DNA of 64,000 nucleotides, taken from Gemmatimonas aurantiaca (GTDB lineage: Bacteria > Gemmatimonadota > Gemmatimonadetes > Gemmatimonadales > Gemmatimonadaceae). A program made the translations under genes and the position numbers. Position 1 is the stretch's first letter. Every line of letters begins with the position of its first letter. Of this stretch, positions 24,215-32,782 are shown piece after piece. Where the stretch lies: contig NZ_JBBCJO010000009.1 of NCBI RefSeq assembly GCF_037190085.1, positions 62,001-126,000 of the forward strand. The letters run 5' to 3'. Under the pieces are notes generated by a model, which had not been told where the DNA came from, searched no databases, and saw only the letters and a list, made by a program, of their open reading frames with translations.

Positions 24215-26787
24215 AGGTCACCCTCAAGGATTACCAGGACGATGCCGTGCGCGATGTGCTCGTCAACATGCGCAAGGCACGGAAGCGGTGGAAGGAAGAC
24301 GGCGAGCGCCATGCGTTCTCGCTCACCGCGCCGACTGGTGCCGGCAAGACGGTGATGGCGGCGGCCGTGTTCGAAGCTCTGTTCCATGGCGATGACGTCT
24401 ACGAGTTCGACCGGGATCCCGGGGCCGTGGTCATCTGGTTCAGCGATGACCCCTCGCTCAACGAGCAGACACGCTTTCGCCTGATGGCATCCGCGGATCG
24501 CCTGCGCAGCACCGATCTCATCGTCGTGGACAACAGCTTCAATCGTCAGCGATTCGAGGCCGGCAAGATCTACTTCCTCAACACGCAGAAGCTGGGCAGG
24601 AAGTCGCTGCTGGTGCGCGGGTTTGACGACGACGGCGATCCCGACGCGTTCCCTGAGATGCGCGCGGATACCCGATCACACACCATTTGGGATACCATCC
24701 GCAACACCATTGAAGACCCGTCACTCACCCTCTACTTGGTGCTGGATGAGGCTCACCGCGGCATGGGTGCCACGACCAGGGCGGCCCTGAGCGAGAAGAG
24801 TACGCTGGTCAAGCGATTGATCAACGGCGCGAGGGGCGTGCCCGGGATCCCGGTGGTGATCGGCATTTCGGCGACCGTTGAGCGCTTCAATCGCGCGATG
24901 GACGGCGCCAAGGGCCGTAGCACCCTGCCGAGCGTGGAAGTGGACGCCACGCGGGTGCAGGACTCGGGCCTGCTGAAGGACACCATCGTGCTGGACGTTC
25001 CTAAGGAGGATGGCCGCTTCGACACAGTGCTGGTGCGGCGCGCCACGGAGAAACTAAAGGAATCGAGCGAGGAGTGGGCGCGCTATGCCACCGATCAGGA
25101 AGACGACCACGTCGCCCCGCTGCTGGTGCTGCAGGTACCGAATACGCCGAACGAAAGTGACGTGGGACGCTGGCTGCAAGCCGTGTTCGAGACGTGGCCG
25201 GAGCTGCAACCTGACTGTGTCGCGCACGTCTTTGGTGATCACACGAAGCAGGAATTCGGTCCATATGTGGTGCCGCATGTGTCGCCGGAGCGCGTGCAAG
25301 ACGAAAAATGGATCCGTGTCCTGCTCGCCAAGGATGCCATCAGTACGGGTTGGGATTGCCCCCGTGCTGAGGTGATGGTTTCGTTCCGGCGCGCGGTCGA
25401 CATCACGCACATCACGCAGTTGCTCGGCCGCATGGTTCGTACGCCGCTGGCAAGACGCATCCCTGGGAACGACCGACTGAACTCGGTGGACTGCCTCCTG
25501 CCCTACTTCGATGAGAAGGCGGTTCACGCCGTCGTCGACGCGCTCATGCACGGCAGCGATGATGCACCACCGTCCGGGCGCGTGCTGATCAACCCGGTCG
25601 AGATGAAGCCGAACCCTGCGGTACCCCAAGCCGTGTGGGATACGTTCACCTCGCTGCCGTCGCAGACACGACCGCAGAAGGGGGCCCGCCCCGCAATCCG
25701 ACTGACGGCACTCGCCCACGAGCTGGCGGCGGACGAGATCCTCCCCGAAGCAGGAAAGAAGGCGCACGCCGCGATGCACGCGACACTGGACGCGTTCATC
25801 AGTTCGCGCAGCTACGAGTTCACAACCAAGCGCTCCGCGGTGAAGACGGTTGAGGGACGCACCATCGTGGCAAAGATCAAGGAGGGTGACACTCAATCCT
25901 CGACATTCCAGGCGACCGCAGACGACGCAGTGATCGCTGACGCCTATCGCACGGCGGCGCGCGTGATCAGCCCCGATATCGCGCGGTCGTATACCGAACA
26001 CCGAGCCAAGCAGAAGCCCGAGGCCGACAATGACTTCGAGGGCGCGCTCATCGAGGCGCGCGAAGACATCGGCGCGCTCGGACTGATGGACAATCTCGGC
26101 GTGCAGTTCGACGCCGAGGCCATGAAGTTGTCGAACGAGTGGCTGGCGACGTACCGCGGTGACATCGCGGCACTGTCGGACGACCACCGCGATGCGTATC
26201 GGCAGATCAGCGCCCTGAGTCGCGAACCGCAGGACATCGAACTGGTGCTGCCATTGTCCGTGTGGGAACGGACGTCGGTACGGGAGCCAGGCGGTCGGGA
26301 GACCAAGCTGCCCACATACCGGCTGCACATGCTCTGCGACGAGAATGGCGACTATCCGGCGGAACTGAACGGATGGGAAGGCGAGGTGCTCAAGACCGAA
26401 CTGCAGCAAAGTGGCCTTGTGTGCTGGTATCGCAATCCGGACCGTCCGACGCAGGATTCGCTTGGTGTGGCCTACGTGGACGCCGGTGACATCCGGATGG
26501 TGCGCCCCGACTTCCTCTTCTTCGCCGATGCCGGCGATGGCCGGATTGTCGTGGACATCGTCGATCCGCATGGCGTGCATCTCGCGGACGCGCTCCCGAA
26601 GCTGGCCGGGCTTGCGACGTACGCCAGCCGCCATGCGGGCGTGTTCCGTCGGGTCTGTGCTGTAACGGAGGTTGGCGGGAAGCTCCGCGCGCTCGAACTC
26701 ACCCGTCCCGACGTGCAGGCGGCGGTTCACGCGGCGGAGAGCGCGAGAGCGCTGTATGAGAGCATGCTGGCCAGCGACTACGTGTAG
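24211..26787 (+). CDS. res: Type III restriction enzyme helicase/nuclease subunit (Res)
   Basis: 858 residues. SF2 helicase motifs are clear: TGAGKT (~42-47), DEAH (~178), SAT (~222) and the motif VI region QLLGRMVRTP (~402). The C-terminal part ends with PDFLFF (~766) and VVDIVDPHG (~780). This is at the place of the PD-(D/E)xK nuclease of Res subunits, but no Lys follows the second Asp; the block reads DIVDPHG. Res translocates and cleaves when two inversely oriented unmethylated sites are met. The gene overlaps mod by 4 bases. Whether this C-terminal variant still cuts DNA is open. Confidence 0.85.
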   Translation: MKVTLKDYQDDAVRDVLVNMRKARKRWKEDGERHAFSLTAPTGAGKTVMAAAVFEALFHGDDVYEFDRDPGAVVIWFSDDPSLNEQTRFRLMASADRLRSTDLIVVDNSFNRQRFEAGKIYFLNTQKLGRKSLLVRGFDDDGDPDAFPEMRADTRSHTIWDTIRNTIEDPSLTLYLVLDEAHRGMGATTRAALSEKSTLVKRLINGARGVPGIPVVIGISATVERFNRAMDGAKGRSTLPSVEVDATRVQDSGLLKDTIVLDVPKEDGRFDTVLVRRATEKLKESSEEWARYATDQEDDHVAPLLVLQVPNTPNESDVGRWLQAVFETWPELQPDCVAHVFGDHTKQEFGPYVVPHVSPERVQDEKWIRVLLAKDAISTGWDCPRAEVMVSFRRAVDITHITQLLGRMVRTPLARRIPGNDRLNSVDCLLPYFDEKAVHAVVDALMHGSDDAPPSGRVLINPVEMKPNPAVPQAVWDTFTSLPSQTRPQKGARPAIRLTALAHELAADEILPEAGKKAHAAMHATLDAFISSRSYEFTTKRSAVKTVEGRTIVAKIKEGDTQSSTFQATADDAVIADAYRTAARVISPDIARSYTEHRAKQKPEADNDFEGALIEAREDIGALGLMDNLGVQFDAEAMKLSNEWLATYRGDIAALSDDHRDAYRQISALSREPQDIELVLPLSVWERTSVREPGGRETKLPTYRLHMLCDENGDYPAELNGWEGEVLKTELQQSGLVCWYRNPDRPTQDSLGVAYVDAGDIRMVRPDFLFFADAGDGRIVVDIVDPHGVHLADALPKLAGLATYASRHAGVFRRVCAVTEVGGKLRALELTRPDVQAAVHAAESARALYESMLASDYV

Positions 26788-27292
26788 CGCCGACGGGCAT
26801 CCGGCGCAGCGGCCCGCTGCGCGGGGCGCTATCCCTGCGGACCTTGCGACAGCCTCGCCGGATGTATTGGGCGTCCCCCGCCGCGTGTTCGCCGATATCT
26901 GCGCTGGGCAGAGGCCCCTGGTCGATCTGTGGCCGGTAACGGTGGTCAAGATCGGGCGAGGGCTCGGGCTCACCTGCGACCGTTTCGTAAGCTACGTGGG
27001 TCATGATTTCGCACACGGGGGGACGGAGCACCGGTCCGATGCGCGATACGAGCGTGATCACACGGCTCGCGCAACTCTGGCACGCGGGATCGCGCTCGGC
27101 GAGCGGTAACGATAGCGGGCGTCCGACCATCTGAACCCGCCCCTATCGCCGCGTGTGCGGTCGTACACGTGTCGCTTGGGGGAGAGAGAGATCGAGACCG
27201 TGGTCTGCTTCCAGACCGGCACGGGATCAGGCGCCAAGCAGGAGGATGGAGGGTGCGTCAACCGCCGGTGTGGCGCGACAAGAGGCACCCGG
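26788..27292. other. Gap between res and the five-gene operon, possible antitoxin fragment
   Basis: About 500 bp between convergent units. A plus-strand frame at about 26855-27109 reads DVLGVPRRVFADICAGQRPL followed by WPVTVVKIGRGLGL. It faintly resembles the HTH end of HigA-type antitoxins, but its upstream part is the out-of-frame tail of res and no complete domain is visible. I treat it as a doubtful remnant and see no RNA gene. Confidence 0.3.
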
Positions 27293-28408
27293 TCAGGCGC
27301 CGCGCGCAATGCGCCCCGTGGTTGTCGAACCACAACCACCACACAGTTCCTCGAAGATATCGAGCGGCGCGTCGCACATAGCACCGGTCGGCGCGTCCCC
27401 TGCAGCACCTGCGGCAAGAGTCCTGACGACGACGTCTCGGACGTCCTGCACCGACTGCCGGTACATCCCGCCACGGGCGCCTTCAAAGCCGCATGTCCAC
27501 GCCGAGTACGCCTGCCCGGTTCGGAGGCCCTCTTCGACGAGGTCACGCGGCACTCCCTCGAATCCCGCGGCGCCGGCGTGAGCGAGAAAGTCGATGAAGC
27601 CGGCGGTCATCCAGTCGCCCGCGCCGGCGGCGTCGCGGAGCTGCGGAATGACGAAGCTCGGGAGCGTGCGCCACGCGCGGCCCTTCGCCCCGAACATCGT
27701 GCCCCGGTAGCGCAGTCCGGCCGCGCCGAGCGTCTCGATCTCCAACGGGACGACGGGCTGCCGCGGGCGGTCGAAGTGATGCGCCCGGTCCGCGGAATAC
27801 TTGAGCACGTGCGCCACGGCCATGATCCGCTCGACGAGGCGCGCGTCGCTCTTCGCGGACGGCTCGAAGTAAATGAGCGACCCGCGCAGGTACGCGGCCT
27901 CGGCCAGGAGCGCCGCCGCCGGTGACACCCGGTCAAGGAACACGACGTTGGGGGCTGGCATGGCGTCTACGACGATGGCCATCGGCTCGCGCGGCACCGG
28001 CTGGTACTGCGGGAAGAACCCACCGCAGCCCGGACACCGGGTGGAGAAGCGATGAACGAGCTGCCCCTCCGAGTTGACGCGTATGCGTTGGACGATCACC
28101 GGGGTGGGTCGGCGAGGTGCCAGCGCGACGAAATCCGTTCGGACCCCGCACGACGCAAGGTCGGCGAGCACGCGTGCGCCTGCGGCGTCCTGCTCGATCC
28201 GGGCGACAGGGTAGCTCGCCCACCCGAGGAACGCGAGCGCGGTCATGACGTTGCCGCACGTCCCACCCGCGAAGAGCCGCGGTGCACAGGCTTCGTCGAG
28301 TCCATAGATCACGTCGAGCGCCACCAGCCCCGTGCCTACGACGGTGGGGGGGGATGGGATGTGCCCGACGACGTCGGGCGGGGCGGAGGCGAGCGCACCG
28401 TGGGTCAT
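27293..28408 (-). CDS. PfkB-family carbohydrate/nucleoside kinase with two CxxC motifs
   Basis: 371 residues from ATG 28408. A TTG start at 28492 would overlap the upstream gene by 41 bases. The PfkB fold is shown by VVGTGLVALDVI at the start, GGTCGNVMTALAFLG (substrate side) and the C-terminal anion-hole/catalytic-base motif DAAGAGDWMTAGF near residue 260. Such kinases phosphorylate ribose, other sugars or nucleosides. Unusual here are CPGC near residue 125, in the region that often forms the lid, and CGGC near residue 358; together they could bind a zinc ion. It is the last gene of the five-gene operon and starts 44 bases past the end of the preceding gene. Confidence 0.78.
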   Translation of the reverse strand: MTHGALASAPPDVVGHIPSPPTVVGTGLVALDVIYGLDEACAPRLFAGGTCGNVMTALAFLGWASYPVARIEQDAAGARVLADLASCGVRTDFVALAPRRPTPVIVQRIRVNSEGQLVHRFSTRCPGCGGFFPQYQPVPREPMAIVVDAMPAPNVVFLDRVSPAAALLAEAAYLRGSLIYFEPSAKSDARLVERIMAVAHVLKYSADRAHHFDRPRQPVVPLEIETLGAAGLRYRGTMFGAKGRAWRTLPSFVIPQLRDAAGAGDWMTAGFIDFLAHAGAAGFEGVPRDLVEEGLRTGQAYSAWTCGFEGARGGMYRQSVQDVRDVVVRTLAAGAAGDAPTGAMCDAPLDIFEELCGGCGSTTTGRIARGA

Positions 28409-28451
28409 AGCAAATGGGTCAGGCGGAGCATGGCATGCGGGTCGAGTGCTG

Positions 28452-29648
28452 TCATGGCGAGATGGGACCAGCCGGAGCGGCGGGAGCGGCAACAGTGTAT
28501 GGATCCCCCGCCAGCCAGACGTGGGCGAACGCGCCGTGTGCGTCAGTATACTCGCGCAGGGCGGCCGCGTCCGCGATGAACCCCACGGCCTCGACGTGGA
28601 GGATCGGGAAGTCGCGCTCCGTCGCGGCCATTAGGGCACCGAGGCCCAACACCTTGCTCCCGGCCGGAGAGAGCACGCAGAGTGACCCGCCGTCGCCGTC
28701 GAATACGGGGCGCCGCGCGTCGTCGAGTTCGAGGATCGTCCGGTAGACGTCGAGCGGGTCGTCCTCCGCCGCATAGATGATGTTCCGCGGATCGACGTCC
28801 CACGCCCCCATCAGTGCCGGAAGGTACTCGTCGACAAGCTGGTCTCCGACACGCGGGTCGTGCGCGGGGAACGGCAGAATCGGACAGGTGTCGTGTGGCC
28901 CCAGCTCGGCGTGCACCCGGTCGAGCAGCTCTCGTCGTCCGAACGCGAGCTGGGGCAGCCAGAGCTTCGCCGCGTCCGCTCGCCGGTCCATTCCCAACTC
29001 CCCGCGAAACCCGTGGATCGCGGTCGCCGTCTCTGCCGGCTGCGGCAGAATCGTCGCGTCGAGCGCCGCGTCGGCGACGACGGTTGTGTGCAGGTTGAAC
29101 CGGTGCTCCGCGGCCAGTTGGAGGAGCGCCCGCACTAAGGGGAAGCTCGTCCCCACGGACAGCGCGCTCAGGTCCACGACGACGTCGGTCGTCCCCGCAA
29201 GCGGGATCGTGCGGACGAGGTTGGCCGCCTGGCGCCCGCCCACGACCGCGAGGTCCGTCGGGTCGAAGATCGTGAGCGTCTGCTCGGTGAGGTTCGGTAT
29301 CGCCGCGCGGATGCGAGCCGCATGCTCGTCCGCGAGCGCGCGCAGAAGCGGGTCCGGGATCGGACGCTCCTCGCGCACGAACACGGCCGACACGCGGCTC
29401 GGCGCCCATCGCGCGAGGTGCTCCGCCAAGCGCGGGGCCCGCGGGTCGAAGCCCGCGCCCGCGATAAGCACGACTCGGCGTGTGTCGGCGCCGAAGTAGT
29501 GCGCACCGAAGGTCAGAAACTCCGCACCGCGGAACCCTACCGCCGAGTCCCACCGGAACGGCCGTTGCCCGGCCGCCATGCCACCCGGCGCGCGCGTCGC
29601 GCGGGCCGCGGGCGCAGGACCGGCCGCCGGCTGCGTCCCCGCCGTCAT
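28452..29648 (-). CDS. Rossmann-like protein of unknown family, candidate sensor
   Basis: 398 residues; the ATG overlaps the stop of the ATPase gene (ATGA). I do not recognise the family. The N-terminal 50 residues are Ala/Pro-rich. After that comes an alternating beta/alpha protein with a glycine-rich turn after the first strand (VVLIAGAGFDPR, ~59-70). A second strand-loop-helix unit follows (VVVDLSALSVGTSFPLVRAL, ~155-175), then PHDTCPILPFPAHDPR near residue 245 and VLSPAGSKVLGLGALMAA near 335. The layout recalls Rossmannoid ligand-binding domains of defence sensors such as CARF, but that is only a resemblance. No catalytic motif or membrane segment is visible. Confidence 0.6.
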   Translation of the reverse strand: MTAGTQPAAGPAPAARATRAPGGMAAGQRPFRWDSAVGFRGAEFLTFGAHYFGADTRRVVLIAGAGFDPRAPRLAEHLARWAPSRVSAVFVREERPIPDPLLRALADEHAARIRAAIPNLTEQTLTIFDPTDLAVVGGRQAANLVRTIPLAGTTDVVVDLSALSVGTSFPLVRALLQLAAEHRFNLHTTVVADAALDATILPQPAETATAIHGFRGELGMDRRADAAKLWLPQLAFGRRELLDRVHAELGPHDTCPILPFPAHDPRVGDQLVDEYLPALMGAWDVDPRNIIYAAEDDPLDVYRTILELDDARRPVFDGDGGSLCVLSPAGSKVLGLGALMAATERDFPILHVEAVGFIADAAALREYTDAHGAFAHVWLAGDPYTVAAPAAPAGPISP

Positions 29649-31618
29649 GCGGGCTGCTCCGTCGTGGCGAGAATCCGGCCCAAGTCGTCGGCCGAGCCTT
29701 CGATGAAGCCGCCACGGTTGAGCGTGAGTCCCGTCCGGACGATCACAAGCCCGCCCAGCTCAAGCAGGCACCACTTCTCATTCTTGCAGTCGTAGTCGGG
29801 CACGAGCGTCATCGCATTGTACGCAATCGCGAACTGGAGAACGCGCGCTAGGTCGGGGTTGAGCTGGGGGATACGCTCGAACTCGTCCTGGCGAATGCCA
29901 TAGGCATTGGCGCCGGCGCCCAGCACTGCGCTGGGGCGGAGCGACTTGTCGAGACACCGCTTCGAAAGGACGTCCGTCAGGTGCTGCACGCGCTGGTAGT
30001 ACGGGAAGCTCCACTGTTGGAGCATCTCCGCTGCGCGCTCCCGTAGATGTCGATGCTGCGTCGCGGCGTCGAGCGTCGGTCGCTTGCCCCGGGTGATCTG
30101 CACTTCCGACAGGTCGACGAAGCGACGCGCCAGCTGGAGGAACTGCTCCGCGTTCTCGGTGCTCGCGTCGGCGAGCAAGTCGATCCCGTAATAGAAGGGA
30201 CGATCGAACCGGTGCAGCAGATGGAGCCGAGCGCCCGCCACGATCTCCTTCTTCGCCTTGACGGGGCGCGAGGGCTCCGGGCCTTCGGGCTCGGGCCCGA
30301 TGCCGAAGAGGTTCCCTTGCGGGATGCGGTTCGCGTAGCGGTGCATCATGATGTTGAGCATCGCGAGCCCGACGTCGGGGGTTACGCGTGTGTTCTTCGT
30401 CGACTCTGCGTACCGCGCGATCTCTTGTTCGAGCGCCGTCCGCCGCGCCGGGGCAATGCTCAAGCGCCGCTGTGTCGCGTTGACCGAGCGCCGGAGCTCC
30501 TCGAGCTTGCTCTGCGCGAGAGTAGGCTCCTCGGTGCTCAGCAGGTCCTCGAGCCGCCGCAAGCCCTTCCGCTCGAACACGGGCATCCGGCGCAGATATC
30601 TGCCCGCCATGTCCTTGGCCATCTTGCGGAAGAGGATACGGGGCTCCCGCCGGTTCTGCTCGTCGCCGCCGCTCTGGAGCGCAATGGGCAGGAAGTCCCG
30701 CGTCCCCATCAGGGCCGGCGACTCGTCCTCCACGCGCGCGTACACCTGCTGCAAGACCTCGCGCGGGGTAAGGATGTCCAGGCGCGTTAGCATCCAGCGC
30801 GCGATCCGCAGCTCGCGTCCGGCGAGCCAGCGCTTCATGCCGGTGAACTGCTCGGGGTGCAGCGCGTGCGCGTCGTCGAGGATGAGCAGTGGGCGGAGAT
30901 CGACAGTCCGCGGAACCCCCTGCAGGTCGAGGCGCACTCGCACACGCTCGATGACATCAAACGGTCGGTACGCGCCCGTCGCCGCCGGCGGGAGTTGCGA
31001 GACGTCCGGGGCCACCAGGGCACCGGCGATGGCGTACAGCGCCGCCTCGACGGCCCTCGCCCGGTCGCCGACTGTGGATCCCTGCGTGCCACCCATGCTT
31101 TCGACCGCCGCCGCGGCGTCCTCGCGAGGGATGAACTCGACGTCCGCCTCTTTCACTCCCACGGCGCGCAATGCGCGCAGCCACGCGAGCACGGCACGCG
31201 CCTGGATCAGCGCCGTCAGGAGGCCGATCTTCAGGTCGTCCTCATACGGGAACTCCCACATGTCGCGGTAGTTCGACTCCATCGGGAGCCGGCCCGCCAG
31301 TACCGTGGGGAGTTCGTCGCGAAGCGCGCCTGACGCGGTCAGCGCGCCCAGGAGCGGCCGGTACGAGCCGAAGTTTTGGTTCCTGAGGAGCGTGATCAGC
31401 GTTGGGAACTGAAACAGGCGTGCGAGGGTCGTCTTCCCACTGCCCGGGGCTCCCGCGACGACCGCAAGCATCTCGTAGAGGAGACCCGAGCGACCTGCGT
31501 CGGCGAGGAAAGTCGACAGCGGCTCAGGGCTGACGATCTCGAGAAACGCCTCGTCGTCGCGTAGGCGCTCGGTCGCCCGCTGCGCGAAGGGGTTGAGGTC
31601 GGTCGCGGGCGTCGTCAT
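29645..31618 (-). CDS. ORC/CDC6-like AAA+ ATPase
   Basis: 657 residues from ATG 31618. Walker A is GAPGSGKT (56-63), directly after a short N-terminal region. Walker B is LLILDDAHAL (~245), followed by a sensor-like ARWMLTRLDIL. The rest, about 350 residues, contains helical segments and a C-terminal beta-rich end (KNEKWCLLELGGLVIVRTGL). The DDAH Walker B and general layout recall the ORC/CDC6 branch of AAA+ proteins, which bind DNA. It is the central and largest soluble component of the operon and may be the switch or the DNA/RNA-sensing part. It begins 58 bases after the phosphoribosyltransferase gene and its stop overlaps the next ATG. Confidence 0.75.
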   Translation of the reverse strand: MTTPATDLNPFAQRATERLRDDEAFLEIVSPEPLSTFLADAGRSGLLYEMLAVVAGAPGSGKTTLARLFQFPTLITLLRNQNFGSYRPLLGALTASGALRDELPTVLAGRLPMESNYRDMWEFPYEDDLKIGLLTALIQARAVLAWLRALRAVGVKEADVEFIPREDAAAAVESMGGTQGSTVGDRARAVEAALYAIAGALVAPDVSQLPPAATGAYRPFDVIERVRVRLDLQGVPRTVDLRPLLILDDAHALHPEQFTGMKRWLAGRELRIARWMLTRLDILTPREVLQQVYARVEDESPALMGTRDFLPIALQSGGDEQNRREPRILFRKMAKDMAGRYLRRMPVFERKGLRRLEDLLSTEEPTLAQSKLEELRRSVNATQRRLSIAPARRTALEQEIARYAESTKNTRVTPDVGLAMLNIMMHRYANRIPQGNLFGIGPEPEGPEPSRPVKAKKEIVAGARLHLLHRFDRPFYYGIDLLADASTENAEQFLQLARRFVDLSEVQITRGKRPTLDAATQHRHLRERAAEMLQQWSFPYYQRVQHLTDVLSKRCLDKSLRPSAVLGAGANAYGIRQDEFERIPQLNPDLARVLQFAIAYNAMTLVPDYDCKNEKWCLLELGGLVIVRTGLTLNRGGFIEGSADDLGRILATTEQPA

Positions 31619-31675
31619 GCGCGTACGCCGCGAACCGGGTGATGCCCGCGTCGATAGTGCGAAGATAAGCCAGTC

Positions 31676-32782
31676 CTACACATGCCGTTGCCGTCTCCGG
31701 AATAGGGGCCGCATCGCGTGCCGCCCGTCCGCGCCGACCGACTCCGCCCAGAGCAGCGCGACGGAGTTGTTCGGCGTGTTGTGTTCGAGGACGAGCGGGA
31801 GCGCGCACGCACCGAAGCCGCGGGCGACAGAATCGCCGCCGACGTCCGTGTGCCTAGTCTCGATCGCGGGGTCGTAGTACGAATCGACCAGCGCAAGGAA
31901 CTCACTATCGCGCGACGGGTCGAGCTTGAGGCTCGCCGGCAACACGGTGCCAAAGGTGAACTCGACGGGCGCGCCGAACCACTGCGCGGCCGGCTTTTCG
32001 CTCCGGATCAGCGCCTCGCGCTGGTGGATGTTCGTTCGCGCGTCATGACTCGCCACGTAGTGGTGTACACCGAGGGTCCAGTTCGCGGTGAAGTGCGTCG
32101 TCAAGTATGGCTGAACATCCTCCCAGAAGCGCACCAGCTTCCCCGTCCACTCCGTGTCGTCGGCGTCGTAGCGTACGAGCGTCGCGCCGCTCGCGGTGAA
32201 GTCGTCGAGCAGGAAGACGAACTCGAACTGCGCGTCCGCTCCCCGCTCCTTTCGCAGGCTCTTGAGGACACTCTTCCACTTCGACTCGTGGATCTGCGGC
32301 GCGACCAGCACCTGCTCGTTGCTGATGATGCCTGTATTCGCTCGCCGGAAGACGTCGATCCGCGCGCCGTCACTGAGGCCGAAGAAGAGCGAGGCTCGGA
32401 GCAGGCGGTTGTAGGTCTCGTGCGCGTCTGGGTGCGACCAAATGAGGTATTCCGGTACGTCGAGCCGCGCCGCGACGGCGCGGCCGAGCCGGGGACGGAT
32501 AGTTTCGTGGTAGGTGCGGCGAACGAGGTGGTTGACCTCGGCCGGGCCGAGGTACACCAGGCGTTCACGCATGAAGCAGTATGCGGCGCGCCGCTCCGCG
32601 ACCGTTGGGAACTGACGCAGCCAGCTGATCAGGCTCGCGAGGAATCGCTTCCCTGCGACGAAGTCCTGGTACCCGTCGTACTTGTATCGGGCCATGAACT
32701 TGAGCCACTGGTACTCGACGCGCGCCTCGTCCCTCCACTCAAGCAGGTTGGCCAAGAGCTTGAGCCCGAGTTCCTCGTTCAT
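31676..32782 (-). CDS. Phosphoribosyltransferase-like protein
   Basis: 368 residues from ATG 32782, which overlaps the stop of the SIS-HAD gene (ATGA); a longer frame to 33028 is only a shadow of that gene. The key motif is FLLDDFTASGATL (~190-202): hydrophobic strand, two Asp, then T-x-S-G-x-T. This is the PRPP-binding loop of type I phosphoribosyltransferases. The N-terminal 180 residues are helical and aromatic-rich and do not match purine or pyrimidine salvage enzymes, so the base or acceptor is unknown. From memory, such proteins have been grouped as a phosphoribosyltransferase family of conflict systems that accompanies ORC/CDC6-like ATPases; I cannot check that here. Confidence 0.75.
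   Translation of the reverse strand: MNEELGLKLLANLLEWRDEARVEYQWLKFMARYKYDGYQDFVAGKRFLASLISWLRQFPTVAERRAAYCFMRERLVYLGPAEVNHLVRRTYHETIRPRLGRAVAARLDVPEYLIWSHPDAHETYNRLLRASLFFGLSDGARIDVFRRANTGIISNEQVLVAPQIHESKWKSVLKSLRKERGADAQFEFVFLLDDFTASGATLVRYDADDTEWTGKLVRFWEDVQPYLTTHFTANWTLGVHHYVASHDARTNIHQREALIRSEKPAAQWFGAPVEFTFGTVLPASLKLDPSRDSEFLALVDSYYDPAIETRHTDVGGDSVARGFGACALPLVLEHNTPNNSVALLWAESVGADGRHAMRPLFRRRQRHV

Noticed and set aside
26855..27109. HigA-type antitoxin gene
   Set aside because: Only a short HTH-like stretch; the upstream part of the frame is the out-of-frame end of res and no toxin is adjacent. Noted as doubtful remnant only.
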